Below, one piece after another: positions 46,967-59,411 of a DNA stretch of 64,000 nt. The translations under genes and the position numbers were made by a program. The notes under the pieces are model-generated. The model did no database searches and was not told where the DNA came from. It saw only the letters and a list, made by a program, of their open reading frames with translations. Each line of letters opens with the position of its first letter. The stretch's first letter is position 1. Source of the stretch: Luzula sylvatica (taxonomy: Eukaryota > Streptophyta > Magnoliopsida > Poales > Juncaceae); NCBI GenBank assembly GCA_946800325.1, contig OX326957.1:63493570-63557569 (forward strand). Reading direction: 5' to 3'.

Positions 46967-48447
46967 GGGCATGTTTGGATGAATGTAATAAAGAAAGTTG
47001 GTAGTGTGAATTGCTGTAATTAGTGTAAATCTTATGTTTGGATTGATGTATTTGCTATATTACTGCAGTTCTAACTTCCATATATCATTCTATTACAGCA
47101 TTCATGACTCTCACGGGAATTACCTGGGTGACAAAAGCGGGAATGAAAGAAATATGGCGGGAGAAATTAACGAAGCTGAAGCTGAAGCGAGAAAGATACC
47201 ACACTCGCCTTCTTGCCTTCTCTCCACAAAATCCCTTTTCAAGCTCTTTGATGCCCACTCCTCTCTCAATCAAGTCTCCTCTCTATCAGATCTGCTAGCT
47301 TTGGAAGTTATTAGTGTTTCCCCCCTAACATATCGCTAGTGTTGGAAGTAATTTGTGTCTTCCTTGCAGGTTTGTAGATCCAACTTTACTATTTGATTTT
47401 CTAGTGCTCTACGAAATGGTTTTTTGCTCACAATTTGAACATTGTCTAGGTATAGTACTGGTAATAATTAAAGGAACCTCATATTAAGCGACTATACCTT
47501 GTGTCCAAAGTACTATCCATCAATCAAAGTATCAATTAAAGTAGTAGCTGATGAATTTGTTCATGTACTGATATTAAATTGATATTATAGTATCAATTGA
47601 ATTATCAATTAAAGTATCAATTGTTTTCAAGAAGTACTAATTAAAACATTATCCAACAATTAGGTGAATTTGTGGGTGTTTGTGTATACATATGAATGAA
47701 TTAGATGCTCAATTTATCATGTATTAAGGATATTATTTTTGTTGAGTAAATTTCAACAACAATTTCAGTAATAAAATTTTCTGAAAACCATGATTTAAAT
47801 GTTCCAATAGACCAGGACTATATTTGGGGATGCCAAATTTGTGTCTTAAAAACTGAAAATATCAAATTAGTGCCTTTCACTAAGAATTCATGTATGTTGG
47901 TACAATTGGTACAAATTAGTGCTTAATTTTAGGACTGAGTATTGTGTAGTAAATTTTTGATGGGTTTTTATCTTTATTGGAGAGGTGTCTTGTTGAACCT
48001 TCTTTCAACCCTTCTCAATCAAGCCAATAATAATATTTTGATAATTTGAAATGAAGTGATCATGTTATGTATACATTGTAAAATATATTATCATTATTTT
48101 CTTTTCTTTTTTGAGGAAAATAATGATAATATATTTTACAATATATACATAATTTTAATACTATATAATTCAATTTAATAATTTATTAAATTTTAATAAA
48201 AAAAATTTATTATATGTACAGTCACACACACATATATACACACAGAGTGACATTAGTTCCTCCAAACCAAATTTTTTGAAAGAAAGTACATTTCTCAATT
48301 ACATTAACCCAATCATGAAAATTACTATTACCATAGTTACACGTTCATCAATCCAAACATCAAAACATACATTACAACTGCAGCAGTGGTATATGTAGTA
48401 GTTCTAATGCATCAAGTAATTTCTAAGACATCTATCCAAACAGCCCC
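46967..48447. mobile_element. Tourist/Harbinger-like non-autonomous element
   Basis: The left end GGGCATGTTTGGATGAATGT is inverted at the right (ATCTATCCAAACAGCCCC). Subterminal matches include ATGTTTGGATTGATG against CATCAATCCAAACATC, and CTGCAGT on both sides. ATA borders both ends, a possible 3-bp duplication. The interior has an open frame of about 75 codons at 47100-47330 (RKIPHSPSCLLSTKSLFKLF region) with no recognised domain. No transposase was seen. Confidence 0.65.
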
Positions 48448-49221
48448 ATAATATCATGGAAACTTTTTGAAAAATAAGGCCGGTCCAAATAAAACACCAT
48501 TGTTTAAAAGTATAAAACATTAACAAATAAAGATCATTATTATATTGTTTGTATTTACATTTTAATTTTTAATTTGCATATTGTTTAGAGTTAATAATGA
48601 TTACAAAATATCATCATCATTATTATAATTGTTTTTTTTTTCTTTTTTAATTTGCATATTCTTTTCTAAAATGTGTTATTACATGGGCTTATTTGAATTT
48701 ATGTATGAAATAAAATAAAATTTTTATATAGATATGTATGTTTTTATTTTGAAAGTCCATTAGAAAGTTAACAACTTGTCAAGGCATAAAATGATATGTA
48801 AAGATAAAATTAGGTATTGAGGATATTATTTTGGACTTAAGATATATGAATTTATTTTAAAAAAAAGAAATATTATTTTGTACATGTGTTGGCCTTTTGG
48901 ATTTCGATGTTTTTGAGAACAATTACAAATTGATTATTTTACATATGTCAATCTTTAATTGCAACATTTTGAGAAAAAAATGAAAATTTTATATTTCGTG
49001 TGTATAAAAAATTGACAGCTTTTAATTTTGAAAATTATGTATATTGGTTATTGCAAATGTTAGTCTTCTTTTACGATATTTTTCGTGAAAAAAAACTAAG
49101 TTTTATGATTGAGTTGTCCATCAATTTCGAGCTTTGACGAATATTGCTTATTGCACGTATAAGACTTGGATTTGGGACTTTTTGTTTCTTTTACACATTA
49201 GCATAGCAAAATAATTTATAA
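48448..49221. other. AT-rich intergenic DNA
   Basis: No gene or defined repeat was recognised. Confidence 0.5.
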
Positions 49222-49714
49222 CTAGGATTGATCCGACGCGTTGCCGAGGGAATCAAATGACAAAAGAATTATTAACTAACAATTATATAGGCATTTTAAA
49301 GAAATAACAAAAAAAAAAAAATGATTTCCGCGCCACGTTAATATCACAATATCATTTTTATAAATCTCAAAAAATATTATTTAGAAAAATGAGAATTACT
49401 AAATAATAAAAACAAAATTAGTTTCCGAATATATATGTATAATCAACAAGGCACACAAAATTGCAACACAATCTAATTGAATCTAACCACCATTTACAGC
49501 GTAGTTTCATAAAATCTTTTTATAAATTTGCAATGCCATTCTCCTCTTTAAGAATTGGAGAGACCCCTCTGCACATTATTATCGAAAAAAATAATTGGAG
49601 AAACCTCCTCGTCCTCAATATCAAAAGATATGTTTCATTTTTGTTCCAATTTTTTTCTTAAAGTGATTTGTAGTCCTTTATTATCAAAAGATTATAGCTT
49701 ATAAAATCAACACG

Positions 49715-50175
49715 TACTGCATTTTTCTTCCTTATATTTTTGAAAAATTCAAAAAAATTTATTTACCAAATTTTTATTTTCAAATATTCCATACGGGAGT
49801 TAAACACAAACTATGGATGATGTCAAAAAAATTTGGACCAAAATACTTTTTTATTTTCATATGTAATAATTAAAAAAAAAGTTGTTATTTTTATTAATTT
49901 TAAGAAAATTCATAAATATTTTTTAACGTGTAATGATTTCAAAAAGTTTAGGACTTTGTTAATAATTACTCTTTTAATAAACACTTTTTCAGAATTAATA
50001 AAAAATAACAATTTTTTTAATTACTACATATGTATATAGAAGAGTATTTTGGTAAAAAAAAAAATTGTTAACACCATCCATGATTAGTTTTAATTCATAT
50101 AGGAGTATTTAAAAATAAAAATTTGGTAGATGAATTTTTTGGAATTTCGAAAATGATAGAAATTTTTTTACAATA
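49715..50175. mobile_element. Foldback element nested in Helitron-like copy 1
   Basis: TTTACCAAATTTTTATTTTC and ATTCCATACGGGAGTTAAAC are inverted at about 50085-50135 (TTTTAATTCATATAGGAGTA, then AAAATAAAAATTTGGTAGAT). It has internal similarity to the 37532-38466 element. The ends are approximate. Confidence 0.6.
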
Positions 50176-50960
50176 AAAAAAAAAAATAGGTTTAAAAAAT
50201 CAACTAATATTTTTTGATGATAAATATCATTTAAAAAAATACAACAATATATTAATTTCGTGAATTTTTAAAATTCGGATAACTATATATATTCCATGTT
50301 TGTTTTATGTTACGCTAGCAAGTTTTTTTTATCAAATAATAATACATCTATTAGTATCATCTACAATAATATATGAGATATGACACATGTTTACGATAAA
50401 ATATAGCAATAAATTTATATGATTATTTTAATTCATAATAGTTCAGGTAAGAATCAAATATATAAATATTAAACCTGTGTACTACTAGTCTATACCCCAT
50501 TGATTATACAATATATAAAATATAAAATTTCTATCTGGTTAAAATAAATTAAAACTATGCACTATATCGCATTTAAGCAAAAATATAATTACAAATAATA
50601 TTTTCACGATATATTCACACTTTTAAACGTAACAATAATATCTTCTCTTATATATTTTTATTAATTTTTGGAAATTGTAGTCAAAGTTTATTAACAAAAA
50701 CACGAAAATAAGCAATGCTATTATCTAATATTCTTAAAATCATTGTTTCAAAATACTAATAATAATACTTAAATATCGATTACTTTTAATTGTATTTTCT
50801 TACACAGTTATTTTCATAAACTCAGGATATTTTTTATTATTTGGAACTATGTTAATATGGATATTAAGTTAAAGAGAAAATTCAAGTGAATAATATATTT
50901 GAGGAATTTTAAAATTATATTTCTTAAGTATTAAAAATATTTGTAGTATGTTTAATAATA

Positions 50961-51585
50961 GGGGAATTTTTCGAAAGATCCCTAATTTTTTTTGGGATTT
51001 ATCAAAAATCCCTAACTTTTTTATTATTTCGATACTCCCTAGAAATTGAGTTGAAATTTTTTTACCCCTACTAGTATTATATTTAACTTTCCATCCAAAA
51101 TTTCTTTTTTCGGATCAAAGTACCCTCACAATTTATTTTATATTTTAATTTAATCTATAAACTAATAAATAAATAATATTTTACAATATAATATTTCATA
51201 ATGTCATATTATAATTTATTATACTATTCTATAATTTTTTATATAAAAATGTAATATGAAATGGTATTTATTAATATATTATAAATATTAAAATAAAATA
51301 GCAATTTGTAAAATATTATCATAAACCATTTTTAAATATAATAACGTGAAACATTTAATTTATTTATGTATTTATTAATTCATACTCAATAAAAGAATTT
51401 ATATAAAAAAAAACCAATAAGGATATTTTGTCCAAAAAAGAAAAATTGGATGAAATGTTAATGTTAACCTTTGTACATGGATAAAAAAATTCAATTCAAT
51501 TTTTAGGGAGGGGTTGAAGTAATCTAAAAGTTAGGAGGATTTTGATAAATCCCGAAAAAATTAGGAAATTCCTGAAAAATTCACC
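50961..51585. mobile_element. Mutator-like MITE nested in Helitron-like copy 1
   Basis: Long inverted ends: GGGGAATTTTTC...GGGATTTATCAAAAATCCCT on the left, and the inverse of GGTGAATTTTTC...GGGATTTATCAAAATCC on the right. The flanks TTAATAATA (50952-50960) and TTAACGATA (51586-51594) match 7 of 9, an aged 9-bp target duplication. About 625 bp, non-coding. Confidence 0.75.
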
Positions 51586-51720
51586 TTAACGATAGTATGT
51601 ATTATTTTATTAGTGTTGAATATATGAACTTTTTATCTTTCAAATGTTTTCATATTTGATCATGTAATTTAACAAAAAATGATTAATAATTATATAAATC
51701 GGTTCAACGTGAACATATCG

Positions 51721-52109
51721 AATGACAATATTACACATCATTATTATCTTTTGAATTAAGAATAGCAAATTACTATACTTTAAGGTTTTTATATTAGACT
51801 AAAAAGGGATTGGAATTACAAGTGCATAGAAATTAAAGAAAAACATAAAGGGACTAAGCTAACATTTTCAAGTACTGATTAGTTCTTTAATGATTGGAAG
51901 AACATCATGTTTCGTTCTTTCCAAATCGCTGAAGTGAAGGCTATCCATAACGTATCGAAAAATGACCGTACGGTCTTTGGGGACAAAAGTAGTCAATTGA
52001 GTCCAAACCTCAAAGAGAATTCATAAAAACACAATATCTATCTAATGTTAGAAAAAATTGTGACGACGTGAGACAAATAAATTACATCAATTAAATTACT
52101 TTTTGATTG
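51721..52109. other. AT-rich intergenic DNA
   Basis: No gene was recognised. The stretch 51885-52025 (CTTTCCAAATCGCTGAAGTG, CAATTGAGTCCAAACCTC) may be remnant LINE-like sequence, but this is not supported by a frame. Confidence 0.35.
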
Positions 52110-52480
52110 GATCAATAGTATATATATCGCATATCGCTTACCGATCGGTATACGGCCAATAAGTGATATGGCCGACATAACAAATTTATATCGGTCCATA
52201 TCAGTGGTATATCGATTTGTGCTTTTAATATTTTTATTAAATAAATTTTTATAATATTTATTTATACTAAATTTCTAAAATTAAATCAAATACTATATTA
52301 TTAATAGTCAAAATTGAAACAAAAAATTAATAAATAATACAATAAATTGTAATAATGAACCGGTCCAAATTTTTTTTTGAACAAAATGTAATTCATATAC
52401 AAAATAATCGGTTCAAACCGATACATATCGGTTGACTGATTTACTCAATCGATATGAGACATATCGTTAAAGGATATGAA
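52110..52480. mobile_element. Probable MITE with CGATATG/CATATCG-rich ends
   Basis: Both ends are rich in short palindromic words (CGCATATCGCTTACCGATCG on the left, CCGATACATATCGGTTGAC and CGATATGAGACATATCG on the right), with an AT-rich middle. It resembles the other iterated-word elements in the window. No exact borders or target duplication were determined. Confidence 0.4.
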
Positions 52481-53516
52481 ATCCCGCACCCATATTAAAT
52501 TTATCAGCACAAAACTCCCACAGGCCACACACAGACACCACGCACATATTATCCCGCATGAATCCCGCACCCATATTAAATTTATCGTACTCATTTTTTT
52601 TGGAATCCAAATATCACATAAAGTTTTCAAAACAACCATTGTCGATACTGTAACGGGTGAATAGTGCGGACTGCAGGGTAGGTAACATTACTGGGATTCT
52701 TACTGCAAAAACACTTCAGCACCCGAAGTTAAATACAAATTCATTCCCGAATCATAAAAGTGCATACAAATTGTTAATGGGACCCACATGAATCCACAAA
52801 GATTTTTACCATATATTATACTTCGGGGTCAATTCCGTAATTTAATTCGTGCTATGTAGTCTCCCTGATTCTTACTGTTCACAATCCAAATAATCTGGGA
52901 GAAATAAATAAAAAAATGACAATTTCGAAAGGGACATTATTAATGATCATTGATTCTCTCTTTCTTTCCAACAATATTCATTCAATTCAGATCCAAATCA
53001 CCTCTTTTCTTCGTTACCTTCGCGTAGTCATCCAATTCCTCTTACCGGTCGTACCATCTCATCTCATTCTACATTAATTCTCAATAATAATTATTAATTA
53101 TTAATTATTACTACTCTTTATCTTTATCTTTACTAATCAATAATTGGGGTTGCAAATTTAGATCCAGTAACGGAAACAGTTTACTCCTGGTCCACCAGTT
53201 AATATGGGAAACAAATACTTCATACCAGAGACTTGGGGATTACATAATAATGAACCGGGTTCAGGGAATATTTATACATGGTACAGATCATTCGGTACCG
53301 AGGGCGTGTGTGTTTCAGTACGACCACACGAACGAACATCCCCTCTAAATTCCCGATTATTACGATCGTGCCCTTGTATTATTAACGCAATATGTTAAGT
53401 AAAGTCAATTAGGACACGAGGGTATAATTGTCAATATACTATCTACCAGTCCTCCATTGTCTTCGGCCAAAGAAACCAAAAGCCTAAATCTCGGAAGGAA
53501 AAGCAAAGAATAATCA
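52481..53516 (+). promoter_or_regulatory. LPCAT upstream region
   Basis: Contains a 22-bp direct repeat (ATCCCGCACCCATATTAAAT at 52482 and 52562) and the segment also found at 42899-43165. A C/T-rich stretch at 52955-53130 may be the 5' leader. Short open frames (for example 53204-53398) match nothing and are left out. Confidence 0.45.
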
Positions 53517-55622
53517 ATGGAGGTAGTACCAATGGAGTCGATGGCGGCGGCGATCGGCGTTTCCGTACCGGTTCTCCGGTTCCTTCTATGTTTCGTTGCC
53601 ACGATACCGGTCAGCTTTTTCTGGCGGTTCGTGCCTACTGCACTGGGACGGCACATTTATGCGGGGCTGACTGGCGCGGTGCTTTCTTATCTGTCCTTCG
53701 GATTTTCGTCTAATCTTCATTTTCTTATCCCCATGGCGATGGGGTACCTTCTCATGCTCTTGTTTCGCAAGCACTGTGGGATTCTCACTTTCTTCGCCGG
53801 ATTTGGCTATCTCATTGGCTGGTAATGGTTTTTGTTGAATAATTTCAATTTTTTATACTGAGTTTGAACTGGATGCATTTTTGTGCAATTGAATTTGAAA
53901 TTCAATTCGGCTTTTTCGCGCGAAACAGTAGACATGCAATATTAACCATATCTGGTAATTATTGAAACGGTAATTAGGTAAATTCACTGTTAAAATACTT
54001 AGATCGGGCATGACGACATAGATTCTTACTTTCTATAAAAGAAATTCAGTTAAAACTCGAGTTATAAAATAAAATAGCTACAAAGAATCAACGTCACAAA
54101 ACCGAAACAATTCTAACGAACACTTATTTCATTTTAGCCATGTATACTACATGAGTGGCGACGCATGGAAGGAAGGAGGCATCGACGCGACAGGTAATAA
54201 ACAAAACGTAAAAATCCCCAAAAACATTTAATCAATTCAAAATCCATGATTCCAATTCCCAATTCATCAGGAGCTCTAATGGTCCTAACCCTAAAAGTAA
54301 TCTCCTGCTCTATCAACTATGGAGACGGATCCATCCCACAAGAAGACGAACTCAGCGAATCCCAAAAAAAGTACCGCCTAACTAACCGCCCAACAATAAT
54401 TGAGTATTTCGGGTACTGTCTCAATTGCGGGACCCATTTCGCCGGACCCGTTTACGAAATGAAAGACTACCTTCTCTGGACCGAACGACAAGGTGTCTGG
54501 TCCGTTTCCAAATCCAAACCCCCTCCGTCACCGTTTCTTCCAACTCTGCGCGCCCTAATTCAAGCTGCAATTTGCATGGGATTATATTTGAATTTAGTCC
54601 CGTATTTTCCATTAACGAGATTTGGAGAAATAACATACAAAGAATATAATTTCTGGCATAAATTGTTTTATCAGTACATGTCTGGATTCACGGCGCGGTG
54701 GAAATATTATTTCATTTGGTCGATTTCGGAGGCTTCGGTTATTATTTCGGGTCTCGGGTTCACGGGTTGGTCCGATAAGAATAAGCCCACTTGGGACCGA
54801 GCTAAGAATGTCGATGTTTTGGGGGTTGAACTTGCAAAAAGCTCGGTTCAGTTGCCTCTTGTTTGGAATATTCAAGTCAGCACTTGGCTTAGACACTGTG
54901 AGTTTTGTTTTTTTTCCTTATATGCCCCTTGAAAATTTATAATTGCAAAATTGATTGTTTTTTTTTGAATTAGATGTTTATGAGAGGTTGGTTAAGAAGG
55001 GGAAAAAAGCTGGTTTCCTTCAGCTTTTAGCTACTCAGACTGTTAGTGCTATTTGGCATGTGAGTATTTCTTTTTATTATTATTAAAATTATTAATTTTT
55101 TAATTATTTAATGGGTTATTTGGTTTAATAACAGGGATTATATCCTGGATATATTGCTTTCTTCGTTCAATCTGCACTCATGATTGCTGGTTCAAGAGGT
55201 AGATTATATTTTGTCGAATTTCAAATTGATTTTTTTTTGGATTAATTTAATATTTCTTTTTTTGGTTTAAACAGTTATATACAGGTGGCAGCAAGCAGTT
55301 TCTTCAAAGTATCTCGCGAATTTAATTACTTTTGTTAATTTCTTATATACCGTTCTCGTCCTCAACTATTCTTGCATTGGATTCATGGTAAAGTTAATTT
55401 AACATTAATATTATTCATATTTTTATAAATTTCATTTTTGGTAAATAATATTTTAATATTAATCAATGGTTTCTATTTTAGGTGTTGAGTTTCGAGGAGA
55501 CGTTGGCTGCGTATAGAAGCGTGTACTTTGTGGGTACGATAGTACCGTTAGTGGTGTTCTTATCGGGTCATGTTATTAAACCCCCACGACCCGTTAAGCC
55601 GAAGACCCGCAAAGCTGAGTAA
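53517..55622 (+). CDS. LPCAT: MBOAT lysophospholipid acyltransferase (LPLAT/LPCAT type)
   Basis: Seven exons (53517-53821, 54138-54193, 54271-54897, 54974-55059, 55135-55198, 55275-55387, 55482-55622) give 463 residues, almost the length of Arabidopsis LPLAT1/LPCAT1. Landmarks in order are VLRFLLCFVATIPVSF, YLSFGFSSNLHFLIP, CHVYYMSGDAWKEGGID, ATGALMVLTLKVIS, EYFGYCLNCGTHFAGPVYEM, MSGFTARWKYYFIWSISEAS, WDRAKNVDVLGVELAKS and WNIQVSTWLRHYVYERL. The MBOAT active-site histidine is H358 in TVSAIWHGLYPGY. The enzyme is a multi-pass ER protein that reacylates lysophosphatidylcholine and other lysophospholipids with acyl-CoA and drives acyl editing in lipid synthesis. The C-terminus is lysine/proline rich (KPPRPVKPKTRKAE), usual for the family. 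The ATG at 53517 is the first in frame; 53532 is an alternative. It cannot be assigned to paralogue 1 or 2. Confidence 0.97.
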
Positions 55623-56278
55623 AAGTGATAAATAGAACTCTTTTATAGTGAGTCCATTTAGTATTTTTTTTTAATGGTTTTTTGATGAATCAATTTACGA
55701 TAAAAAGTGAGATTGATGAATTGATAGGATTACATCGACTTTTTCTTAGTTTTTTTCTTCTTCTATGTGTTTGTTGTTTTTAGCTCTATTTGGTTAAATT
55801 TCATTTCGGTTAATTTGATGAATTTTCTGTGGTCACGTGTTTTACTTACTTGAGCACTCGAAATATTTTTCTCAAATTCTTTATAGTGGAAATGAGGGCT
55901 TGGTTTTCACTGTTTTGTATTTAATCCGCAATTATTAGAAGAATCATAAAACCAGGAACTATGAACCTCGTTTTCATAAAGCTAGGAAATGTACTTCCGA
56001 CTTATATCACGCCGTAAATGAATGGATTTTGTAAAGAAGTTTGTGTAGAAAATGTCAATTGCATGTTTACTTTTTAGGATGTATTTTTGCATGATTCAAC
56101 CGATTTATAGGAACAAAATTGTGCGAATATTATTTTTTTAGAAAATAAACTTCGTAAATGAACTGGGAAATAACATTCATTTGTTCTTTGAGAATGAGAA
56201 ATTGGTGGAAATCAACAGAAAGTGAGTTAAATTTAGAGAAAAGCAATAATATTGTCCAATATATCCATAAAATATTTT
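55623..56278. other. LPCAT 3' flank
   Basis: AT-rich 3' UTR and spacer with no further gene recognised. Confidence 0.55.
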
Positions 56279-56369
56279 GTAAGATAGAAAAAACTTGGGT
56301 TATACGAGAGTTATCTCGGCGAAGGGGACCCTTTTTTGTTTCGTATTTTTTTTAGGGATTATATATGAT

Positions 56370-58003
56370 GCCTCCAAAACTCGCCTAAACATCTTTGATG
56401 ACAATAATGTTAATTGGATTAATTAATATTCTTAATTGAATGAATTAACAGATTAATTGACCAATTAATTGAAAATTAATATGTCAATTAACATGTATTA
56501 TTATTAAGACTAGGAGAATACTCGCGCTACGCGGCGAGCATGTAAATTATGTTTTTCATTGTAATACAATTATATATTTGTATGATAATATTAATACTAT
56601 CATCTTAAATAAAGTTATTTGAATTCATTTATCTATGATTATTCATATGTTTTACAATTATTTTATATTATGATAGCAAACATTTTTTTTTTAATCAAAT
56701 AATAATACTTATATTAGTGTCGTTATATAATAATATATAAGAATAATATATAATAAAATTTTACGAAAATCGTAACAACAAATATTATATCATTATTCAC
56801 AATATTTCATACAATATCAAATATTAAATAATGAATCATACAACACATATGTAGTAACACATTACTAATTATATAGTAGTAATAATTTTTATTCATTCAA
56901 AATGCAATGAAAAATATAAAATAATATAAAAACTTAATAGTGGAAGTAATTTAATAAATAATATCAAAATTTAATTTATAATAAACATAAATACAAATTA
57001 TTTTATATCATATGATTTCTTTTTATTTTACATTTTGTAAAACAACAATACAATTTGATATGTGTTTATAAGTTTAAAAAATTATTTAGATGGATAAACT
57101 TTTTTTTAATTCTATTATTTTTTGAAAAAGTTTTGTTTGCTTAAAAACACAAATATAATCTACTTAGTATTATATGAGATTATTATTGTTATATTTTTTT
57201 AAGAAATAAATAATAATACCTAAATTTTTTATTATGCAAATAAAATTCTTAAAAATATATTTTGTAAATATGTGTCTTTTTGCATTGTATTTTCTTACAT
57301 AATATCCTTACAAATTTAAATTATGAAAATGAACTATGCTAATATGGATGTCAAAATAAAGAGAAAAATAAAATGAATGCATTTGATGGGTTTATAAAAT
57401 TAAATTTCCAAAATAATACTAATATATGTTGTATTTTTTATAATATTACATATTAAATTATTAGTATTTCATATATAAACTTTTCATATTCCATTGCATT
57501 CACATTTGATCATGTAATCTTATGTGAAATGTTAAACAATTGATTAGACTTGGTCTAATATATTTCTAACCAATAATAATAGGCCACATCATTAATGTAG
57601 GATGATGTGGCTTTCTAAGAATGCTTAAAACATGGTGTAAAATAATAACACATAAATGACTACACAAAATATGATCTTCAAAAAATCTAACAAAAAATTA
57701 GTGATTGAGATTAAACCACATCACTACATCTAATGGTTCAAATTAATATTTAAAAATAATAATACAAAATTGATGTCTTAAATGATCAAATATAATATTA
57801 ATGCATATGATGAAGCCACATCACACAATCTAATGGTTAATAATCAAGATAAGAATGGTGATGTGGTTTCATGAGGAGGCTCAAAGATAAGTGCAAAATA
57901 AGGGGGTGGGTTAATATTAAAATAAATTAACGTGTCAATTAAATGTCTTAATTAGTTATTAATCAATCGAATGTTCACCTCATCAATGATGTTGGGGTGA
58001 GAC
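56370..58003. mobile_element. Foldback element hosting the second Helitron-like tract
   Basis: TAAACATCTTTGATGACAAT, then GGATTAATTAAT near the left border, is inverted near the right (ATTAATCAATCG, then CACCTCATCAATGATGTTGG). Its core was probably a few hundred bases before 56510-57930 landed in it. Confidence 0.6.
56510..57930 (-). mobile_element. Helitron-like tract, copy 2
   Basis: On the minus strand it ends with the hairpin CTCGC-CGCGTAGC-GCGAG, then TATTCTCCTAG and a host T. This is the layout of Helitron 3' termini. Its body matches copy 1 at 50285-51690. The 5' border on the right is approximate. Two short duplications near the right (GATGTGG(C/T)TT and GTGCAAAATAA-like words at 57610-57650 and 57855-57905) may mark it. 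No protein is encoded, so it is non-autonomous. Confidence 0.6.
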
Positions 58004-58460
58004 GAGGAGCAGAATATATTCTCTTTTTTTATATTACATGGAACTTATGGTTCTCATTATATTGTAATAAAGGAAAAGGAACCTACAAGATATATTATGT
58101 AACATTTATAATTTCATCGTTCTTTATACGAAAATAAGATTATTGTCATAATATATTGCACTTTCTCAAAATGTATAATTTTTGGTTTTTCTGTTATTTT
58201 CGTGAAGCTTATTAAAAGGGTCAAAGTGTTCTAATAATTTCAAATAGAAGGTTCCTAAAACTCAAACTCAACAGAGGTAAAAAACAATCAAACTGAAATT
58301 AGTGTATGAATAAAAACTTGGGCTCCTCAAGATTAATAGTTTATGGGTTATTTATGTAGCACATCACTCTAACAACTTATGATTAATGCGAATTTTAATT
58401 TTATACATGTTTGTCAACGAGTTATTAACACATGTATGAGAAAATATGTCATATAATAAT

Positions 58461-59237
58461 GGGGGATTTACATATTTACCCTTTATAAACTTAAAATATC
58501 ATATTTATCATTTCATAAATCTAAAATATCATATTTACCCAAAAACCGTCCAATTTTTCCGTTAAAATTAACGGTCACATTTAAAATTACTATTTTACCC
58601 TTCTAAAAAAAATCCAAAATATCATATTTATCCTTTTAAAAATAAAAGTATCATATTTACCATCTCAATAATAAAAATAACATACATACCCTTCCGAAAC
58701 GAAATATCATATTTACCCTCTCAATAACCATTATATCAATTTATCGAATCCCAAAGAATATAATAATGTAATTTCATGGATAACAATATAAATGCAAAAA
58801 TACATCAATACAATTTCAAAAAATAATCATTCTGCCAATCTCAAATGACAAAAAAAAAATATAAAAAATATAACTTCATAACAAAAATATAAACAAAACT
58901 AAAATATTATTCAATTGTAGGGAATGATTTCTACTTGTTGAGTGAGTAAAATGTACGTATGTTATTTTTATTATTGATAGGGTAAATATGATATTTTTAT
59001 TTTTAACGGGGTAAATATGATATTTTAGATTTTTAGAAAGGTAAATATGTAAAAGGTAAAATTGTAATTCTAAATGATGACCGTTAAGTTTAACGGAGAA
59101 ATTTGATGATTTTTAATTTTTGAGTAAATATGATATTTTAGATTCATGAAAGGGTAAATATGATATTTTAATTTTATGAAGGTTAAATATGTAATTTTAT
59201 GTTTCACAAAGGGTAAATATGTAATCCTCCTATCTCC
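58461..59237. mobile_element. Mutator-like MITE inserted in duplication copy A
   Basis: Inverted ends GGGGGATTTACATATTTACC and GGTAAATATGTAATCCTCC. The flanks TATAATAAT (58452-58460) and TATGATAAT (59238-59246) agree at 8 of 9. The interior iterates AATATCATATTTACC on the left and GGTAAATATGATATTTTA on the right. It is absent from copy B. Non-coding. Confidence 0.75.
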
Positions 59238-59281
59238 TATGATAATTTAAACAATATTAAAGCATACAAATCAAGAGAGAG

Positions 59282-59282
<1 letters not shown>

Positions 59283-59326
<44 letters not shown>
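59283..59326 (+). repeat. Poly-G tract, 44 bp
   Basis: Forty-four uninterrupted G residues in an otherwise AT-rich spacer. Confidence 0.95.
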
Positions 59327-59329
<3 letters not shown>

Positions 59330-59410
59330 ACTGTGATAAATTTTCAAAATATTTTGGAAGGACGGTAGTACATAAATTTACAATTCTATCATAAAATACA
59401 CTGCCATAAT

Positions 59411-59411
59411 T

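Larger units (their letters stand above)
49222..51720 (-). mobile_element. Helitron-like tract, copy 1, with nested MITEs
   Basis: On the minus strand it ends with a short GC-rich palindrome (CAACGCGTCG), ATCAATCCTAG and then T, which fits a Helitron 3' end (hairpin, CTAG, inserted before T). Its body from 50285 matches 56650-57530 of copy 2, for example AAATAATAATAC(A/T)T and CTATG(T/C)TAATATGGAT and TTTGATCATGTAAT. It is interrupted by elements at about 49715-50175 and 50961-51585. The 5' end (right side) is not fixed, and no Rep/helicase frame was seen. Confidence 0.55.
56279..59275 (+). repeat. Segmental duplication copy A, split by three insertions
   Basis: Pieces at 56279-56358, 58012-58451 and 59245-59275 align in order with the nearly continuous copy B at 61345-61972. 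Examples are GTAAGATAG(A/T)AAAAACTT, TCTTGGCGAAGG/TCTCGGCGAAGG, GAACTTATGGTTC-like, GGGCTCCTCAAGATTAATA, ATACATGTTTGTCAACGAGT and TTTAAACAATATTAAAGCAT. Sequence between these pieces in copy A is therefore inserted. Neither copy encodes a recognisable protein. Confidence 0.8.

Noticed and set aside
53204..53398. Small upstream gene before LPCAT
   Set aside because: Short, unconserved-looking and within the likely promoter/leader of LPCAT.
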